DNA of 64,000 bases, from the NCBI RefSeq assembly GCF_009653635.1, contig NZ_PPFD01000002.1, forward strand, positions 496,001 to 560,000, in the 5' to 3' direction. Below, piece by piece: positions 61,013-64,000 of the stretch. A model generated the notes under the pieces. That model did no database searches and was not told the origin of the DNA. It saw only the letters and a program-made list of their open reading frames with translations. The position numbers and the translations under genes were made by a program. The DNA comes from Endozoicomonas sp. OPT23. Its GTDB lineage: Bacteria > Pseudomonadota > Gammaproteobacteria > Pseudomonadales > Endozoicomonadaceae. Numbering within the stretch: position 1 is the stretch's first letter; the number at the start of each line of letters is the position of its first letter.

Positions 61013-63018
61013 AAAAAGTAATCGGACTCAGTCATTGTCTTAAAGCGGTTTGTCTCTCGGCATCCCTGCTGATGGCGCAGCCAGTATTTTCTACGGATTT
61101 TGCCGCCAGTTTTAATAATGCCGATATTCGTGAGTTTATTAATACGGTCAGTTCCGGACTCGGAAAAACCATTATTATCGACCCTGCCGTTAAAGGTAAG
61201 GTAACGGTCCGCTCTTACGAGCAGTTGAATGAAGAGCAGTATTACCAGCTGTTTCTCGGCGTGCTTGAAGTGAACGGCTTTGCGGTGCTTGAGCAGAAGA
61301 ACAATATTCTCAAGGTTGTCCGTAACAAAGACAGTAAAACCTCAGCATCTCCGCTGAATAATGGTTCCGGCAGTGCTGACGACCGAATCGTTACCTGGGT
61401 TATGCCTATTGATAACGTACCGGTTCGAGATCTGTCACCGATTCTGCGTCAGCTGAATGCTTCCTATGGCAATGTGGTTAACTTCAATCCGGCAAACACT
61501 CTGATTGTTACCGGTCGTGCCGTTAACGTAGAGCGACTGGTTTCCATTGTTGAAGAAATTGATAAAGCGGGTGTTAAATCCGTAGAGGTGGTTTCCCTGA
61601 AGCATACTTCTGCGCAGGAAATGGCGCGTATTCTGACCAGTGTTTATCTGGGTAAAACAGATACGCTGACCTCAGTTGTTGCTAATGATCAAGGTTCTCA
61701 GATTATCATTTCCGGCAACAGCTCCAAGATCAAGCGGATGAAAAAGCTGGCACTGCAACTGGATTCCGAGAGAGCTACTGGTGCTGGAAACAGTCGTGTG
61801 TTCTATCTGAAATACGCCAGAGCCAAGGAAATTAAACCGGTTCTGGACGGTATTGCTGCTTCATTCTCGGGCGCTGCTGCTGGTAAGAAAACACCCGGAA
61901 GTAAAGTCAGTATTGAAGTTCATGAGCAAAATAATGCTCTGGTCATTTCCGCCCAGCCTGAATTAATGAATGAACTGGAAGCCCTGATTGGTAACCTCGA
62001 TATCCGTCGTGCCCAGGTGATGGTGGAAGCCATTATTGCCGAGGTGGGTGAAGGTGACGGTGTAAATCTGTCTTTGCAACTGGCCAGTACACAGGGTTCT
62101 ATTGTTCAGTTCCAGGATGGTTCTAATGTTCCTATAGGGCAAATTATTGCTGGTGTAGCTGATGCTCAGGGTGAAAAGGGCACAACGGTAATAGATGACG
62201 GGAAAACGACAATAAATCCGGATAAACCCGGTGATTACAGTACATTGGCAAATGCTTTAGGGAGACTCTCAGGTTCTGCTTTTGCTATTTCTTCTGGTAA
62301 CTGGGGCGCACTGTTGCAAGCGGCCAGTACTTCTTCAAAAACCAATGTGCTCTCAACACCGAGCCTAATGACACTGGATAACGAGGCTGCTTCTTTTATT
62401 GTCGGTGACGAAGTACCGACTCTGACCGGCTCTACCTCCAGCAGCAATAACGACAATCCTTACCAGACCATCGAACGCAAGCAGGTCGGTGTCAAACTGG
62501 TGGTGACTCCACAGATCAACGAAGGCGATGCGGTACGTCTGGATATTGAACAGGAAGTGTCGAAAGTAAATGGTCGTACGCCTGTTGACGTAACCTTCTC
62601 AACCCGTCAGGTGAAAACCTCAGTTATGGTTCGCAGCGGTGATACGGTGGTTATTGGCGGCTTGATGGATGACGACGTTCAAGAGAGTGTTTCCAAGGTG
62701 CCTCTATTGGGTGATATCCCGATTCTGGGCCACCTGTTTCGTTCGACCAATAGCAAAAAAGTTAAGCGTAACCTGATGGTCTTTATCCGTCCGACCATTA
62801 TTCGTAATGATGACCGCCTGAAGACTGTCAGTGCCAGCAAGTACAGCCTGATTCGAGCTGAACAGTTGTTGCAGGATGAACGCGGTATCAGCCTGATGCC
62901 CGATCAAAATGTACCGGTACTGCCTGAATTGAGTGATGCTGATCGTTTCCTGAAAGAAGTTCAGGGCAGCATTCAGAAGTCAGATGACAGCCGCAAGCAA
63001 CAAGCGGGTGATAGCTGA
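61009..63018 (+). CDS. gspD: type II secretion secretin GspD
   Basis: GspD forms the outer-membrane channel of the T2SS. It has 669 residues. Signal peptide ~1-28, N0 domain ([29 protein letters not shown]), N1-N3 domains, and the secretin core (~330-600) including [57 protein letters not shown] short C-terminal tail follows. Overlaps gspC upstream and gspE downstream by a few bases. Confidence 0.97.
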   Translation: MKKVIGLSHCLKAVCLSASLLMAQPVFSTDFAASFNNADIREFINTVSSGLGKTIIIDPAVKGKVTVRSYEQLNEEQYYQLFLGVLEVNGFAVLEQKNNILKVVRNKDSKTSASPLNNGSGSADDRIVTWVMPIDNVPVRDLSPILRQLNASYGNVVNFNPANTLIVTGRAVNVERLVSIVEEIDKAGVKSVEVVSLKHTSAQEMARILTSVYLGKTDTLTSVVANDQGSQIIISGNSSKIKRMKKLALQLDSERATGAGNSRVFYLKYARAKEIKPVLDGIAASFSGAAAGKKTPGSKVSIEVHEQNNALVISAQPELMNELEALIGNLDIRRAQVMVEAIIAEVGEGDGVNLSLQLASTQGSIVQFQDGSNVPIGQIIAGVADAQGEKGTTVIDDGKTTINPDKPGDYSTLANALGRLSGSAFAISSGNWGALLQAASTSSKTNVLSTPSLMTLDNEAASFIVGDEVPTLTGSTSSSNNDNPYQTIERKQVGVKLVVTPQINEGDAVRLDIEQEVSKVNGRTPVDVTFSTRQVKTSVMVRSGDTVVIGGLMDDDVQESVSKVPLLGDIPILGHLFRSTNSKKVKRNLMVFIRPTIIRNDDRLKTVSASKYSLIRAEQLLQDERGISLMPDQNVPVLPELSDADRFLKEVQGSIQKSDDSRKQQAGDS

Positions 63019-64000
63019 TGGAAGCCACAGCAGTCAGTCGCATTCAGCTGCCGTTCAGCTACGCCAACCGTTTTCGTGTCTTTGTTGAGTACGACAGTGA
63101 TCAGCCGGTTGTTTGTTATGAAAAGACTCTGTCGCCAGCTTGTCTGATCGAGATTCGTCGTATTCTGGCTCAGCCCTTTACTGCGCGAAAACTGTCCGAA
63201 GAAGAGTTTTCTGTTCGGTTGGCAGCGATCTATCAGCAGGATTCTTCAGAAGCGCGTCAGCTGATGAATGATATTGGCAGTGATGCTCAGCTGCAGGCAC
63301 TGGCTGATGAATTGCCAGACAGTGAAGACCTGCTGGAAGCTGATGATGGCGCGCCAATTATTCGCATGATCAACGCCATGCTCAGCGAATCCATTCGTGA
63401 CGGCGCGTCGGACATCCATATTGAAACCTTTGAAAACCAGCTGGTTATTCGTTTCCGTATTGACGGCGTGTTACGGGAAATTCTGCGACCACAGCGAAAA
63501 CTGGCGGCATTGCTGGTATCCCGTATCAAGGTCATGGCCAAACTGGATATTGCCGAGAAGCGTGTGCCACAGGATGGTCGAATCTCTTTACGACTGGGTG
63601 GTAAAGCGGTCGATGTTCGTGTGTCGACACTGCCAACCCGACACGGTGAACGTATCGTAATGCGTTTGCTGGATCGCAGCAGTGTGAAATTTGATCTCAG
63701 TCGTCTGGGTATGTCTCCCCGAATCTGTGACGGGCTTCGTCAACAGTTGCATAAACCCCATGGTATCCTGCTGGTCACCGGTCCAACAGGTTCCGGTAAA
63801 AGTACGACCCTTTATTCTGGTATCAGTGAAATCAACACCCCCGGTCGCAATATTATGACCGTGGAAGACCCTGTGGAGTATGACCTCGAAGGCATCGGTC
63901 AGACTCAGGTTAATCCGAAAGTGGATATGACCTTTGCCCGTGGCCTGCGTGCCATTCTGCGTCAGGACCCTGATGTGGTGATGATTGGTGAGATTCGGGA
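63018..64000 (+). CDS. gspE: type II secretion ATPase GspE (cut by window end)
   Basis: The ATG at 63018 overlaps the gspD stop as ATGA. About 327 codons are present and the frame is still open at 64000. Seen: N-terminal domain, [25 protein letters not shown] (~115), [10 protein letters not shown], Walker [13 protein letters not shown] (~255), the aspartate box VEDPVEY and Walker [12 protein letters not shown] at the end. GspE powers pseudopilus assembly. The tetracysteine and C-terminal part lie beyond the window. Confidence 0.95.
   Translation, partial: MEATAVSRIQLPFSYANRFRVFVEYDSDQPVVCYEKTLSPACLIEIRRILAQPFTARKLSEEEFSVRLAAIYQQDSSEARQLMNDIGSDAQLQALADELPDSEDLLEADDGAPIIRMINAMLSESIRDGASDIHIETFENQLVIRFRIDGVLREILRPQRKLAALLVSRIKVMAKLDIAEKRVPQDGRISLRLGGKAVDVRVSTLPTRHGERIVMRLLDRSSVKFDLSRLGMSPRICDGLRQQLHKPHGILLVTGPTGSGKSTTLYSGISEINTPGRNIMTVEDPVEYDLEGIGQTQVNPKVDMTFARGLRAILRQDPDVVMIGEIR

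Noticed and set aside
1-64000. CRISPR arrays, rRNA, prophage or toxin-antitoxin modules
   Set aside because: No regularly spaced direct repeats, rRNA stretches, phage structural or integrase genes, or small paired toxin-antitoxin genes were found on either strand.

Overview
The window is a single chromosomal segment of a gammaproteobacterium with moderate GC. Gene order and protein types point to a host-associated marine lineage of the Oceanospirillales/Pseudomonadales, for which Endozoicomonas or a close relative is my best guess. The guess rests on three things: a Pseudomonas-like hemA/lolB-ispE-tRNA-Gln-prs-rplY-pth-ychF-tRNA block, a Ysc-type type III secretion (T3SS) fragment, and many exported proteins of unknown function. 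No plasmid, phage or rRNA signature was seen.

Layout. 1-2.6 kb: small unknown genes, a YhcC-like radical SAM gene and an acetyltransferase. 2.7-8.0 kb: a compact T3SS piece, with sctX-sctY-sctV on the minus strand diverging from a LysM-bearing secretin gene, sctC. 8.1-16.7 kb: a YvcK/YbhK-like gene, two glycosyltransferase-like genes, a GGDEF-EAL protein, a STAS protein, sanA and an exported GT-B-like protein. These suggest an envelope or surface-polysaccharide region under c-di-GMP influence. 16.7-23 kb: trmA, a purine permease, a GIY-YIG protein and an exported ricin-type lectin. 22.6-25.9 kb: leuA-holD-rimI, preceded by an unannotated leucine leader peptide with its own promoter. 25.9-32.4 kb: yajG, hemH, nhaA and the hemA-prfA-prmC operon. 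32.9-46.5 kb: the conserved lolB-to-ychF block, interrupted twice by minus-strand genes that mostly encode exported proteins of unknown role, and ending in a duplicated tRNA-Met/tRNA-Gln pair. 46.6-56.7 kb: a TSUP permease, cardiolipin synthase, two tandem extracellular nucleases (one with a GlyGly-CTERM tail) and a LuxR-type regulator. 56.8-64 kb: an exported protein, a Ca-binding-repeat lipoprotein, and gspC-gspD-gspE of a type II secretion system (T2SS), with gspE cut by the window end.

How the parts connect. The two nucleases and probably other exported proteins are plausible clients of the T2SS encoded a few kilobases away. The T3SS genes imply contact with eukaryotic cells but form only part of an apparatus. 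Short palindromic mobile elements sit at the 3' ends of several genes and provide or abut their stop codons. All calls are from reading the sequence alone; no database search was run.
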